A stretch of 64,000 nucleotides of DNA from an uncultured delta proteobacterium (lineage in GTDB: Bacteria; Desulfobacterota; Desulfobulbia; Desulfobulbales; Desulfocapsaceae), in the NCBI GenBank assembly GCA_903875445.1, contig CAIQWD010000014.1, positions 30,458 to 94,457 of the forward strand, given 5' to 3'. Below are positions 53,009 through 61,609 of the stretch, in pieces. The notes beneath the pieces are model-generated. The model saw nothing but the letters and a program-made list of their open reading frames with translations. It was not told where the DNA came from and made no database searches. Position numbers and translations under genes: made by a program. Every line of letters begins with the position of its first letter. Position 1 is the stretch's first letter.

Positions 53009-54466
53009 ATGAATACTCCAACCCTAACTCTGTTTCTCGTCATTATCCTCGAAGGCTACGTAGTGCTGTCCGCCGAGCTGTTGGCCATCCGCCAGACCAT
53101 CCCCTATGTCGGCAGCAGCACCGATACGGTGTCGATCATCATCGCGGCGGTGCTCATGCCACTTGCCCTGGGCTATTATGCAGGCGGTCGTTTCCGGCCC
53201 GGTTTTCATGCCGGCAGCTACCTACGGGTGCGCGATCGACTGATTACCAATATCCTCATCGCTATGCTCTTTCTCCTCTGCGGCCTTTCCTATCCCTTGC
53301 TTTCAGCTTTTTTTATTTTTTTGCTCGATCACGGCCCCAATAACCGCATACTCCTCACCGCCTGCTATGCCCTGCTCTTTCTGGTCACTCCGGTGTATCT
53401 GCTGGGCCAGACCATTCCGCTTATCTCCAACTATTTCGGAAAAGAAAAACTGGCGCAGATCACCGGTCGAATCCTCTTTTTCTCGACCCTCGGTTCTTTT
53501 TTGGGGGCGATTCTCTCGACCCTGGTGATGATGAGCATCTTCGGTGTCAACCATACGGTATCGCTGCTCTTTGTGCTCCTTGCCGGCCTGATTTTTCTTC
53601 TCGGCAAGAAAAAGCTCTCGCGGCAAACCGCCGCCGCCACCCTCCTCGCTCTTATCGCCCTTGCCGTCAACTCCGACTATGTCCAGGGCCTCTTGCATAT
53701 CATTAAAAACAACACCTACAACACGATCATGGTGACCGAGGACATGGGCACCCGCCGTCTTTATCTGAATAACGACAGTTCCTCCCTTTTCACCGACGAC
53801 AAAAGAAAGCACGATTACATCGACTTTGTCGAACGTCAGACCATCCTGCCGATTCTCAACAGCAATCCGCCAAAGGATATCCTGGTGATCGGAGCCGGTG
53901 GTTTCACCTTCGGCTATGCCGATAGCAACAATCACTATGACTTTCTCGATATCGACGGCAGCCTGCAGCAAATCGCCGAAGAATATCTGCTGAAAGAACC
54001 CCTGACCGCCAACAAAACCTTCCACCCCGTTCCGGCGCGGGCCTGGCTGGCCGGAACGGGGAAGCACTATGACCTGATCTTCATGGACGTGTTCCAAGGC
54101 AACCTGACCATCCCCGAGCATCTCGTCACCCGCGAGTTTTTTCTGCAGATCAAAGAGCACCTCAATCCCGGCGGAGTGATGGCCGCCAACATCGCCGCCT
54201 CACCGAACTTCGCCGGCACCTTCAGCCGCACCATCGACAACACCCTCCGCTCGGTTTTCCCCAATCTTTCAAGACACCTGATGCATGGCCAGTATCAGGC
54301 CTGGAACGACAATCCGGACGTCGTCGGCAACGTCATCTATCTCTACCGCTATTCTCCGGAGGAAGATCCCGATTGCATCTACACCGACAATAAAAACCGC
54401 GTCTTCTATGACCGGCCTACCGGGCGCAGCGGCAAGCTGTCGACCGTCGGCCGACTCGGCATGTAG
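53009..54466 (+). CDS. Membrane-anchored spermidine-synthase-like protein
   Basis: A 485-residue protein: about seven to eight hydrophobic helices (residues 1-220) followed by a class I methyltransferase-fold domain related to spermidine synthase (ILVIGAGGFTFGYA at about 290, an acidic FLDIDGS, DLIFMDVFQG and PGGVMAANIAASP). The second part keeps the fold, but key aminopropyl-transfer residues (D of the gatekeeping loop) cannot be confirmed by eye. Such membrane fusions are common and of unknown function. It is followed by the Spy-like/two-component operon, with no shared regulation visible. Confidence 0.78.
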   Translation: MNTPTLTLFLVIILEGYVVLSAELLAIRQTIPYVGSSTDTVSIIIAAVLMPLALGYYAGGRFRPGFHAGSYLRVRDRLITNILIAMLFLLCGLSYPLLSAFFIFLLDHGPNNRILLTACYALLFLVTPVYLLGQTIPLISNYFGKEKLAQITGRILFFSTLGSFLGAILSTLVMMSIFGVNHTVSLLFVLLAGLIFLLGKKKLSRQTAAATLLALIALAVNSDYVQGLLHIIKNNTYNTIMVTEDMGTRRLYLNNDSSSLFTDDKRKHDYIDFVERQTILPILNSNPPKDILVIGAGGFTFGYADSNNHYDFLDIDGSLQQIAEEYLLKEPLTANKTFHPVPARAWLAGTGKHYDLIFMDVFQGNLTIPEHLVTREFFLQIKEHLNPGGVMAANIAASPNFAGTFSRTIDNTLRSVFPNLSRHLMHGQYQAWNDNPDVVGNVIYLYRYSPEEDPDCIYTDNKNRVFYDRPTGRSGKLSTVGRLGM

Positions 54467-54485
54467 ACTCGTGCCGATACAACCT

Positions 54486-54510
54486 GTTACAATTCGTTAC
54501 CACCTTGAAA
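54486..54510 (+). promoter_or_regulatory. Direct-repeat regulator box before the Spy-like operon
   Basis: GTTAC-N5-GTTAC (54486-54490 and 54496-54500), a tandem repeat with 10-bp spacing as bound by OmpR/CpxR-type regulators, just before a TTGAAA -35 hexamer (54505-54510). The encoded regulator 600 bp downstream is of this family, so autoregulation is plausible. Confidence 0.4.
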
Positions 54511-54600
54511 GGAAGGTTTCCCCGGCCTGTGTTAGGGTAATGGAGAATAACGGGAGTCACTTCGCTCCCATCATCCATATTCTTATCAAGGGGAAACACC

Positions 54601-55035
54601 ATGAAAAAATGGGCAATCATTATCACCACATTATTGACGGGCGGCACTCTACTGTTGTTTGGCGGCTGCCGCCATGGCCACAACCAGGCAGAGCACCTCG
54701 ACTTTGTCTTCAACTATCTGGAAGATGTCCTCGATCTGGATACGGTTCAGCAAGCAAAACTTGCCGAAATCAAAAAAGAATTAACCGCGAAGGCGGATTC
54801 CTTGAAGGCTTCCCGAGAGAAGATGCAGCCGATATTCAAAGAGCAGCTGGCCGCCGACAAGATCGATACCAAGGTCATCAAAGAGGCCATCGCTGTGCAT
54901 CGTCAACAGCTTGATGGCGTCATTGACCTGGCGATCGACCGCTTGGCCGAATTCCATGCGCTCCTTACCCCGGCGCAGCGGCAAAAACTGCTAGCCAAAC
55001 TGGAAAAATGGCATAAGTGTCAGGAAAAGTTCTAA
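54601..55035 (+). CDS. Spy/CpxP-like periplasmic protein
   Basis: A 144-residue small envelope protein. It has an N-terminal hydrophobic segment with a lipobox-like LFGGC (possible lipoprotein), then an all-helical body with an LTPAQRQKLLAKLEKWHKC end, the LTxxQ motif of Spy/CpxP chaperones and heavy-metal-resistance proteins. It leads a run with a response regulator and a sensor kinase, the CpxP-CpxR-CpxA gene order. GGGGAAA precedes the ATG. Confidence 0.8.
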   Translation: MKKWAIIITTLLTGGTLLLFGGCRHGHNQAEHLDFVFNYLEDVLDLDTVQQAKLAEIKKELTAKADSLKASREKMQPIFKEQLAADKIDTKVIKEAIAVHRQQLDGVIDLAIDRLAEFHALLTPAQRQKLLAKLEKWHKCQEKF

Positions 55036-55048
55036 GGTGAAACAAAAG

Positions 55049-55088
55049 GACACCGGGAGGAGAAGGCTTGCAACCACCGCCCGGTGTC
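55049..55088 (+). repeat. Inverted repeat between the Spy-like gene and the regulator gene
   Basis: Perfect 9-bp arms GACACCGGG / CCCGGTGTC around 22 bases, directly after the Spy-like stop. No T run follows, so it is more likely an mRNA processing or attenuation hairpin than a terminator. Confidence 0.5.
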
Positions 55089-55130
55089 GTATACTTCTGT
55101 CTTGTAACTCTGCCCGGGCAAGATTGTTTT

Positions 55131-55838
55131 ATGAATACCAGAATCCTTATCATCGACGACGACCACAAGTTGAACCAGCTGCTGGAGACCTTCTTTGCCG
55201 GTTTCAACATGGAAGTCGACAGCGCCACCAGGCCATCGGCGGGACTGAGGTTGCTCAGAGACCGCCAGCCCGACTTGGTTATCCTCGATCTCATGCTGCC
55301 GGAGATGGATGGTTTCGCGGTTTGTCGAGAGATCCGCCGACTGTCCCGGGTGCCGATCATCATGCTCACCGCTCGCGGCGACCTGGCGGACCGCATCGTC
55401 GGCCTTGAGCTGGGCGCCGATGATTACCTGGCCAAGCCATTCGAGCCGCGGGAACTTGTCGCCCGAATTCAATCGGTCCTGCGTCGCTGCCGCCAGACCT
55501 CGCAACCGGAGAGCATCGAGGCCGGCCGGGTGCACATCGACCGGGTCGCCCACACCGCCTCCCTCGACAACAAGGCCATCGATCTGTCCACCAACGAATA
55601 TGACCTGCTGGCCCTCCTCGCCGGCCAGCCGGGCAGGGTCTTTTCCCGTGACGACATACTGCAGGAACTGCGCGGCATGGATTGCGACGCCTTCAATCGC
55701 ACCGTCGATATCACCATCAGCAGGCTACGCCAGAAACTGGGGGATGATCCCCGCTATCCACGCCTGATCAAGACGGTGTGGGGTTCCGGCTACTCTTTTA
55801 TGGGAGGCAGCGGCGGTAAGGATGCAACCGATGCGTAG
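55131..55838 (+). CDS. cpxR: OmpR/CpxR-family response regulator
   Basis: A 235-residue regulator. Receiver domain: acidic patch D9-D11, phosphorylation site D53 (VILDLMLP), T80 and K102. A winged-helix DNA-binding domain of the OmpR type occupies about residues 135-230 (LSTNEYDLLALLA, VDITISRLRQKLGDDPRYPRLIKTVWGSGY). The ATG at 55131 gives the standard N-terminus. The kinase gene overlaps its end. Target genes beyond its own operon cannot be told. Confidence 0.92.
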   Translation: MNTRILIIDDDHKLNQLLETFFAGFNMEVDSATRPSAGLRLLRDRQPDLVILDLMLPEMDGFAVCREIRRLSRVPIIMLTARGDLADRIVGLELGADDYLAKPFEPRELVARIQSVLRRCRQTSQPESIEAGRVHIDRVAHTASLDNKAIDLSTNEYDLLALLAGQPGRVFSRDDILQELRGMDCDAFNRTVDITISRLRQKLGDDPRYPRLIKTVWGSGYSFMGGSGGKDATDA

Positions 55839-57132
55839 GCTTCGCAAGCTCTTTTCTTCGGTCTTTGTCAAGCTCCTCCTGGTCTGTCTCCTGGCGTGGC
55901 TGCTGATCACCGTTTCCGTGAGTATCCTCATTATCAGCCACAGGTTTATGGCCGGCGGCCCCTATAATCACCTCATCATCGACTATCTCAATTATATAGT
56001 TGCCGACCTTGACGGACAACAGGAGCGGGCTGCAGTGATCGCCGACAGGCTGCATATCGGCATCATGTACCTGGGGCCGGGAAAACCGTGGGCAAGCGGC
56101 GACCTCCCCATACCCGCCAATCTGCACTTTTTCCAGCCACCGGACAATACCCGCCTGGCCTATGCCTTTGGTCATAATGTCAAATATATCCGCTATCAAC
56201 AGCCGACTGGAAGCTATATCTTCGCCGTACCCGACCGCGACCCGGACGACTGGCTGCAGTCGCACCTCCACTTTTTAGCCCTGGTCATCATCGCCCTGAT
56301 CTTTGCCGGCACATATTTCCTGATACGTCGCATCCTCGCGCCGATCTCCGTCCTGCACGAAGCTACCCAAAAGGTCGGCAAGGGCGATCTCAACCACGAA
56401 GTACAGGTGCCGGGCAATAGTGAACTGGCGAGGCTCGCCGACAGTTTCAACCTTATGGTCCGCCAGGTACGCGAGATGCTTGTCGCCAAGGAGCAATTGC
56501 TGCGCGATGTCAGCCACGAACTGCGCTCCCCTCTGACCCGGATCAAGGTGCTCCTGGAAATGGTCGAACCGCCGGCAAGGGTTGAACAGATTCGCTGCGA
56601 CATTAGAGAACTTGAGGAACTGATTACCTCAATCCTTGAGACCGCCCGCCATTTCCATCAGCTGAACCGGCTGACCATGGAGGACGTTGACCTGCACGCC
56701 CTGGTTGCCGAGGTGATGGAGCGACGGGGAGACGGGGAGACCAACGTTATTCTTGAACCGTCCGACCGAACGGTTCTCCTAAAACTCGACCGGCCTCTGA
56801 TGCAAAGGGTGGTGGACAATCTCTTGAAAAATGCCCTGATCCACGGCCGACCGGCTACCGGGCCGGTCAGGGTGCGGGTGCAGCATGGCAACAACTGCAG
56901 CGAATTAACGATAACCGACAGCGGTCCGGGAATTAGCGAACACGACCTGCCCCACCTCATGGAACCCTTCTATCAGGCGGATAAATCCCGCAGCGGCGAA
57001 AACGCCGGTTTCGGTCTCGGCCTCAGCCTCTGTAAAACCATCGTCGAGGCCCATGGCGGAGAACTCATCCTCACCAGTCAGCTCGGTCGGGGGACGGAAG
57101 CTTTGGTACGTTTGCCGTGTGAGATTATGTGA
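55822..57132 (+). CDS. cpxA: CpxA-like sensor histidine kinase
   Basis: A 436-residue membrane kinase: helix 1 (about 14-36), a periplasmic loop of about 110 residues, helix 2 (149-168), HAMP linker (169-220), H-box with H232 (RDVSHELRSPLTR), N-box VDNLLKNALIHG, G1 DSGPGISEHD and G2 GFGLGLSLCK. It probably phosphorylates the upstream regulator in response to an envelope signal, with the Spy-like protein as an auxiliary. A start at 55831 with better ribosome-binding spacing is possible. Confidence 0.92.
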   Translation: MQPMRRLRKLFSSVFVKLLLVCLLAWLLITVSVSILIISHRFMAGGPYNHLIIDYLNYIVADLDGQQERAAVIADRLHIGIMYLGPGKPWASGDLPIPANLHFFQPPDNTRLAYAFGHNVKYIRYQQPTGSYIFAVPDRDPDDWLQSHLHFLALVIIALIFAGTYFLIRRILAPISVLHEATQKVGKGDLNHEVQVPGNSELARLADSFNLMVRQVREMLVAKEQLLRDVSHELRSPLTRIKVLLEMVEPPARVEQIRCDIRELEELITSILETARHFHQLNRLTMEDVDLHALVAEVMERRGDGETNVILEPSDRTVLLKLDRPLMQRVVDNLLKNALIHGRPATGPVRVRVQHGNNCSELTITDSGPGISEHDLPHLMEPFYQADKSRSGENAGFGLGLSLCKTIVEAHGGELILTSQLGRGTEALVRLPCEIM

Positions 57133-57282
57133 CTTGTAAGGAGTGGATGGTATTGACGACGATTTGCCGGTCTGGTACCCCAGCGATAACCAATATCCAA
57201 ATCATGATTCAGCACACCACCTGTGACGATCATCCCTTTGCCACTTTTACTTGTCGGAGACAAGCGTATTTCGCTCTCCCAA

Positions 57283-57389
57283 AAACGCAATGGCCATACA
57301 GATAATATCCTGTTTTTAATGTGTTTATCTTCATGTATTGCGTTTTTTATTGCGTTTGAATTAAGTGTATACGTAATTCAAACGCAATA
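57283..57389. repeat. Four copies of a 9-bp motif AAACGCAAT, including a large palindrome
   Basis: AAACGCAAT occurs at 57283-57291 and 57380-57388, and its complement ATTGCGTTT at 57337-57345 and 57349-57357. The last pair sits in a perfect inverted repeat of 16-bp arms (57348-57363 and 57374-57389) around a 10-bp centre. It lies between convergent genes and is not followed by a T run on either strand. Confidence 0.6.
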
Positions 57390-57391
57390 CA

Positions 57392-58138
57392 TTATCCATT
57401 TCCGGGGAACCATAAAGCGCCTCTGGTCTTCCCGATTACATAAACAGCTTCTTCTTTTTTCAATTCCCGCAGAAGAGTCTGGACCTGGTGATTGGTCAAT
57501 GAGGGCAGAACCTGCAGCAAGTCCTCAAGGCGTGACCCTGTTTTTTTGTTGCCTTGTATATGCTTGAGCAGCAAAGCCTTGTTTGTCTCACGATCCAGAC
57601 CTTTCTTTCTGGTATAAACGCCTTTCTTGCCGGCAAGAGCATAAAAACTTTTTGCAAGGACATACTTACCTTTTCCCACTCTTTCAATAGCGCCGTGATC
57701 AAGCAACCTCGTGATTCTGTCTGCAGAATCAGGAGGAGCAGGTATCCCTTTATGGAGGGAATCCAGTAGGAGAAAATCTTTTGTTGTAAAAGACGCCAGG
57801 GTTTTACGACCAATTTTTTCCAGGAATTGTAAAAAGATCGGGTCTTGTATCTCTCCGCGCAGGGTGAGCGATACCTGATAATCATCGGTGTCACTGAAGT
57901 CAGGTATGGGCTTGCTTTCTTTAATACATTCCTCGAACATGCGGTTTGCACCCTGACCGGATCTTTCGACAAGTCCACATCTGGCAAAGACTTCGGCTAT
58001 GCGGCGGTTGCGTGGCGCTTGTCGCCACAAAATATTTTCGACCGTTATACCGGGGGGAAACCCGCCAGGGCTGACAATCTCCAGTCGCGTGGGATATTGA
58101 CGAATAAATACCGATCCGGCAAAACGGTAATCCCTGTG
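57392..58138 (-). pseudogene. 3' half of an AlbA_2 (Schlafen-like) ATP-binding gene, split by the RIT element
   Basis: An open frame of 246 residues from the element boundary to the stop. It starts with HRDYRFAGSVFI, the continuation of the conserved HRDY block of RecG-like/AlbA_2 ATP-binding proteins, and includes GLVERSGQGANRMF and winged-helix repeats toward the C-terminus (LLKHIQGNKKTGSRLEDLL). It lacks its own start and N-terminal domain, which is found at 61,604-62,491. Nothing else in it is broken. Confidence 0.85.
58133..58138. repeat. Direct repeat CCTGTG, RIT flank 1
   Basis: The 6-bp sequence CCTGTG abuts the element end here and again at 61604-61609. One copy restores the reading frame of the target gene, so this is the probable target-site repeat. 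Confidence 0.75.
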
Positions 58139-58185
58139 TTATGCCAAGCAAATTGTTATGTAAAGCAGGCTCGCACAAGCAGTAT
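58139..58185 (+). repeat. Terminal inverted repeat of the RIT element, end A
   Basis: 47 bp that match the reverse complement of 61531-61577 at 40 of 47 positions. It contains TTATGCCAAGC and TTATGTAAAGC; a further GCTTTGCATAA lies inward at 58211-58221. Confidence 0.8.
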
Positions 58186-58243
58186 AAAAGCTTCTTGATG
58201 GCGCTCACCCGCTTTGCATAACGTATACAGCTCAAAATGTCGA

Positions 58244-59242
58244 CTAAATGTTATTTCTAAGCCAGTCCAATAATTTGTTCTTCTCTGATAAGCTGTACTT
58301 GCCCCCGTCGCCTAAAACCACGCTGTGCTCCAACAGATGCCGCTTTTTGATGACGGGGCTTATCTTCGCATACACCTCGGTCGTGGTGACAGACGAGTGG
58401 CCGAGGAAGTCCCTTATGTACACCAAGTTCACCCCGGCCTCCAAAAGGTGGACCGCCTTGCTGTGGCGAAACGTGTGATTGGTGACCTTGATGCGAAACA
58501 TCGATCCGTCCCTGGCCTTGGCCAGCGCGACGTACTTGTCGATGATATGCTGGACGCCTGCGCGGCTCAGCTTCTTCCCCTGGCTGTTCGCAAACAACGG
58601 TGCGCCCGGATCGCTGACGCCGTGGATTGCCATGTACTTACCGACTATGGATGCGACGTCTGGGCTTATCGGTATCAGCCGCACCTTGCGCCCCTTGCCG
58701 TGCAACTCCACCCTCGGGCTCTCGCTGATCTGTATCTGGGAGGGCGTGAGGTCTGCGAGTTCCTGAACGCGAGCGCCGGTCTCGTAAAGCATGGCCAAAA
58801 TCGCCAGGACGCGGATACCTTTCTTGGTGGATGGATCGGGGACGGACAGCAGCAGTCTCACCTCCTCGACAGCCAAGTAGCCCATGGGCTTCTGGTCGGC
58901 CTTTTTGAACGAAATCGACAGCACTCGCGAGCACTGGTCGTAGCAGGACAGATCCTTTCTCTGAACGTACCGCACGAAGGAATGGATGGCGGCGAGGCGC
59001 TGGTTGCGCGTCACGGCACTGACGTTCCGGTCCTTCTCTAGATGGAGCAGGAACCTTGACACGGAAGCCTCGTCCAGGTCCTTGAGCACGACAGCCGCCC
59101 TGGGTCTGTCGCGCCCGATATATTCAAGAAACTGGACCATGGTATCGCGGTAGGAACGAATCGTATTTGGCGATGCCCCGACTTGGAGCGGCAGGTGTTC
59201 GCCGAAGTATTTGGTGATGAGGTAGGCCAGGCTATTTACCAT
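58244..59242 (-). CDS. RitC-like tyrosine recombinase
   Basis: A 332-residue phage-integrase-family recombinase, third of the trio. SAM-like N-terminal domain (NTIRSYRDTMVQFLEYI), then the catalytic Arg in ETGARVQELADL, H-x-x-R in HTFRHSKAVHLLEAG, and GHSSVTTTEVY with the nucleophilic Tyr. The start at 59242 overlaps the end of the middle gene by 11 bp. Intact. Confidence 0.92.
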   Translation of the reverse strand: MVNSLAYLITKYFGEHLPLQVGASPNTIRSYRDTMVQFLEYIGRDRPRAAVVLKDLDEASVSRFLLHLEKDRNVSAVTRNQRLAAIHSFVRYVQRKDLSCYDQCSRVLSISFKKADQKPMGYLAVEEVRLLLSVPDPSTKKGIRVLAILAMLYETGARVQELADLTPSQIQISESPRVELHGKGRKVRLIPISPDVASIVGKYMAIHGVSDPGAPLFANSQGKKLSRAGVQHIIDKYVALAKARDGSMFRIKVTNHTFRHSKAVHLLEAGVNLVYIRDFLGHSSVTTTEVYAKISPVIKKRHLLEHSVVLGDGGKYSLSEKNKLLDWLRNNI

Positions 59243-60224
59243 TGCGATCACCCTCCTTCGGGAACAGCCCCGGCGCGTATAGGCGGCTCTTCTCCTCGAT
59301 ATCGCGGAAATTCTCTTCAACGAGCCGTAGGTAGTACTCGGTCTCGGAGATGGTCTTGTGCCCGAGGTAGGTGCACAGCAGCGGAGCCGATGCATACAGG
59401 TCTAACCCTCGCCTGTCCATCTGCTCAAGGGCATGCACGCAGAAGGTGTGCCTGAGGTCGTGGATGCGTGGCCCCCTGGCGCCCTTGCGCCTGGGGATTC
59501 CGGCGGCTACCAGCAGATCGCGATACATCGCATAGAGCTTGTGATCCCCGAGGCGGTTGCCCCTGGAGTTTTGGAACACGAAAGAGTCGTCATCTATACC
59601 CACGCAGAACAATCCGCAGTAACTCTCCATCGCCCTTATCACAGAGCCAGAAGCGGCCACGATGCGGCTCGTGCCGTTCTTGCCCCCCATAATCCTGACG
59701 GTCCCAATGTCCAGGTTCACGTCGCGTATCCTGAGATTGAGCGCCTCGCACTTCCGCAAGCCGCAGCCGTAGTAAAGGGACATCAACGCGGCCATGGTCG
59801 CAGCGTCGCGGTCTCCCCGGCGCTTGCGCCACATATCCCCAGCGGCGGCAAACAGTGCGGCTATCTGGTCGTGGGTAAAGATGTACGGCAAGAAGGTCCG
59901 CTCCCACGCGCCCCTTGGGTACTCGCGCGTGCAGACGTCCGCGAACCCTCGCCCGGTGAGATAGCGGCAAAAGCAGTTAAGGGCGCTGATCCTCTTCCAC
60001 TGGTTGGATCGACGCTCGTCCCCGCGTCTGGCCGACCATAGCTCGAATATCTCCTCGCTTACCGCTACGTCTGTCATCCCGTGCTCGGCGAAGAAGCGGT
60101 CGATCTCCTTCAGGCGTTGGAGGATGGTATTGCCGTACTTGTATCCGAGCGAGCGCTTGTAGGCGACGTAGCCCGGCATAACATCCTTGAACGGGCCATA
60201 GAGGTTCGGCAGATCACAATACAT
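59232..60224 (-). CDS. RitB-like tyrosine recombinase
   Basis: A 330-residue recombinase, middle of the trio. Catalytic Arg in YGCGLRKCEALNL, HDLRHTF with His and Arg, and GHKTISETEYY with the Tyr. GDHKLYAMYRDLLVAAGIPRRKG between them is the hinge. It overlaps both neighbours by 11 bp, so the three are translated as one operon. Intact. Confidence 0.92.
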   Translation of the reverse strand: MYCDLPNLYGPFKDVMPGYVAYKRSLGYKYGNTILQRLKEIDRFFAEHGMTDVAVSEEIFELWSARRGDERRSNQWKRISALNCFCRYLTGRGFADVCTREYPRGAWERTFLPYIFTHDQIAALFAAAGDMWRKRRGDRDAATMAALMSLYYGCGLRKCEALNLRIRDVNLDIGTVRIMGGKNGTSRIVAASGSVIRAMESYCGLFCVGIDDDSFVFQNSRGNRLGDHKLYAMYRDLLVAAGIPRRKGARGPRIHDLRHTFCVHALEQMDRRGLDLYASAPLLCTYLGHKTISETEYYLRLVEENFRDIEEKSRLYAPGLFPKEGDRNGK

Positions 60225-61434
60225 CGGGCACCTCCAGAGAAAGCTCGGCCAGATGGGAGGTATCCACGGCCAGGTAAACCTCGGTCGTCCTTGTGTTGGA
60301 GTGCCCCAGGATGTTGGAGATGGCGCTCAGCGGTACGTTTTTCTGCATAAGCCCGGTGGCCAGGCTGTGCCTAAGCGCGTGCGGGCCGTGGTGCCTGTCC
60401 TTGACATCTATTCCAGCCTTACTCATGTAGCGGGATACGAACCCGTAGAGACTGGATGTGTGATGCAAACGCGTATAGGGGGCGTAGCACGTGACCAGCA
60501 CATACTCTTCGTTGCGGCTTCCGTGCCGAGCGTTTTTAAGGTAGTCGATCAATGGAAACTTAACCTCGTCCACCAGCGGCAGAGTCAGCGGCGTCCCTGT
60601 CTTCTGCTGGACGATATTGATGGCGTCGTTTTGCCAGTCGATATCGCCGAGCTTGAGGTTGATGACGTCGCCTGCGCGTAGGCCGAGATGAGCCATCAAA
60701 GAGATCGCGAGGTATGCCAGCTTTCCCCGCTTGGTCTCCGTATCCACGGCGGCTAAGGTGCGCCGAACCTCGTCTTCCGTGTAATAAGACAGAATGCGCG
60801 TCCGGGGCTCCTTGCGCAGTACCGGCAGCGCCTGTCTACCAGAGAACTCAGTGATGCCCTCGGCGTTCGCCCAGTTCAGTGCCTCCCTGAGTATCGTCGC
60901 GACGCAGCGCCTGGTAGACGTAGCGAAGTCGGTCAAGGATGTCAAGTACTCATGCACATCTCTCTGGCTCGATGCCCCTGCATCGCTGACAGACCGGTCA
61001 CTGAGGTATGAGATGTAGTTCGACATGACCCACAACTTCCTCTCCTTGCTTTTCTGGCTGTTGGCCAGCGAGTTCACGAACTCGCGATAGCGCAGGTAGA
61101 ATGCCTCGTGTGCCAGGGGGACGTCTGTCATGGAGCCGCGCTGGTGCGATTTGCAGAAATTGCCGCTCTCGTAGAACTCCAAGAGAATCATCAGCGGGCG
61201 CCGCATCACCGTCTGCATGGGGAGCGCAGGGCTGTAGTAGTCGATGCCGTAGTGAGTTTTAACGAATTCCGCGACCACCGGCACCGTCACATCGTTGACC
61301 CCGGCGGCGGTGCAGTGCTCCTCGAAATGTCCGATCACCCACTTCGTCGTGTTGATTGTGTTTTCGCTGTAGCCATCACGCCGCATCTTCTCGGCCAAGC
61401 CCAGCATCGTCGCATTGATTTCTTCTACTTTCAT
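60214..61434 (-). CDS. RitA-like tyrosine recombinase
   Basis: A 406-residue recombinase, first and longest of the trio, with an extended N-terminal DNA-binding region of about 170 residues. Catalytic Arg in LGLRAGDVINL, HALRHSLATGLM and GHSNTRTTEVY. AGGAGGT lies about ten bases before the ATG at 61434. Intact. Confidence 0.92.
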   Translation of the reverse strand: MKVEEINATMLGLAEKMRRDGYSENTINTTKWVIGHFEEHCTAAGVNDVTVPVVAEFVKTHYGIDYYSPALPMQTVMRRPLMILLEFYESGNFCKSHQRGSMTDVPLAHEAFYLRYREFVNSLANSQKSKERKLWVMSNYISYLSDRSVSDAGASSQRDVHEYLTSLTDFATSTRRCVATILREALNWANAEGITEFSGRQALPVLRKEPRTRILSYYTEDEVRRTLAAVDTETKRGKLAYLAISLMAHLGLRAGDVINLKLGDIDWQNDAINIVQQKTGTPLTLPLVDEVKFPLIDYLKNARHGSRNEEYVLVTCYAPYTRLHHTSSLYGFVSRYMSKAGIDVKDRHHGPHALRHSLATGLMQKNVPLSAISNILGHSNTRTTEVYLAVDTSHLAELSLEVPDVL

Positions 61435-61530
61435 TTCGTTACCTCCTTAATCATAGATTGTTGAGGCAACGAACTATAAAGGACGCTCAAAAGATTATGC
61501 AAAGCAAAAGGTGGCCTTCAAATAGCCTTA

Positions 61531-61577
61531 ATGCTGCTTGAGCGCGCCTGCTCTACATAATAATTTACTTCGCATAA
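61531..61577 (-). repeat. Terminal inverted repeat of the RIT element, end B
   Basis: Partner of end A (40 of 47 matches). Outside it, 26 more bases reach the direct repeat and include the 20-bp near-palindrome TTATGCAAAGCTTTACATAA (61584-61603), which end A lacks. Confidence 0.78.
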
Positions 61578-61603
61578 CATCGTTTATGCAAAGCTTTACA
61601 TAA

Positions 61604-61609
61604 CCTGTG
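61604..61609. repeat. Direct repeat CCTGTG, RIT flank 2
   Basis: Second copy of the 6-bp repeat, directly after the element end B. Confidence 0.75.

Larger units (their letters stand above)
58139..61603. mobile_element. Recombinase-in-trio (RIT) element, 3,465 bp
   Basis: Three adjacent, overlapping tyrosine-recombinase genes on one strand, bounded by imperfect terminal inverted repeats and a 6-bp direct repeat. This is the plan of RIT elements (RitA, RitB, RitC). The insertion point is in the codons for a conserved SHRDY block of the target gene; removal of the element plus one repeat gives one 542-codon frame. No cargo gene is present. Confidence 0.88.

Noticed and set aside
57078..57290. 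71-codon minus-strand frame (GMIVTGGVLNHDLDIGYRWGT) after the sensor kinase gene
   Set aside because: It reads somewhat like protein but overlaps the kinase 3' end antisense, has no ribosome-binding site and matches no family I know; a remnant cannot be excluded.
58139..61603. Reading the three recombinases as an integron integrase or a prophage
   Set aside because: There are three full-length, mutually overlapping recombinases and no attC sites, cassettes or phage genes.
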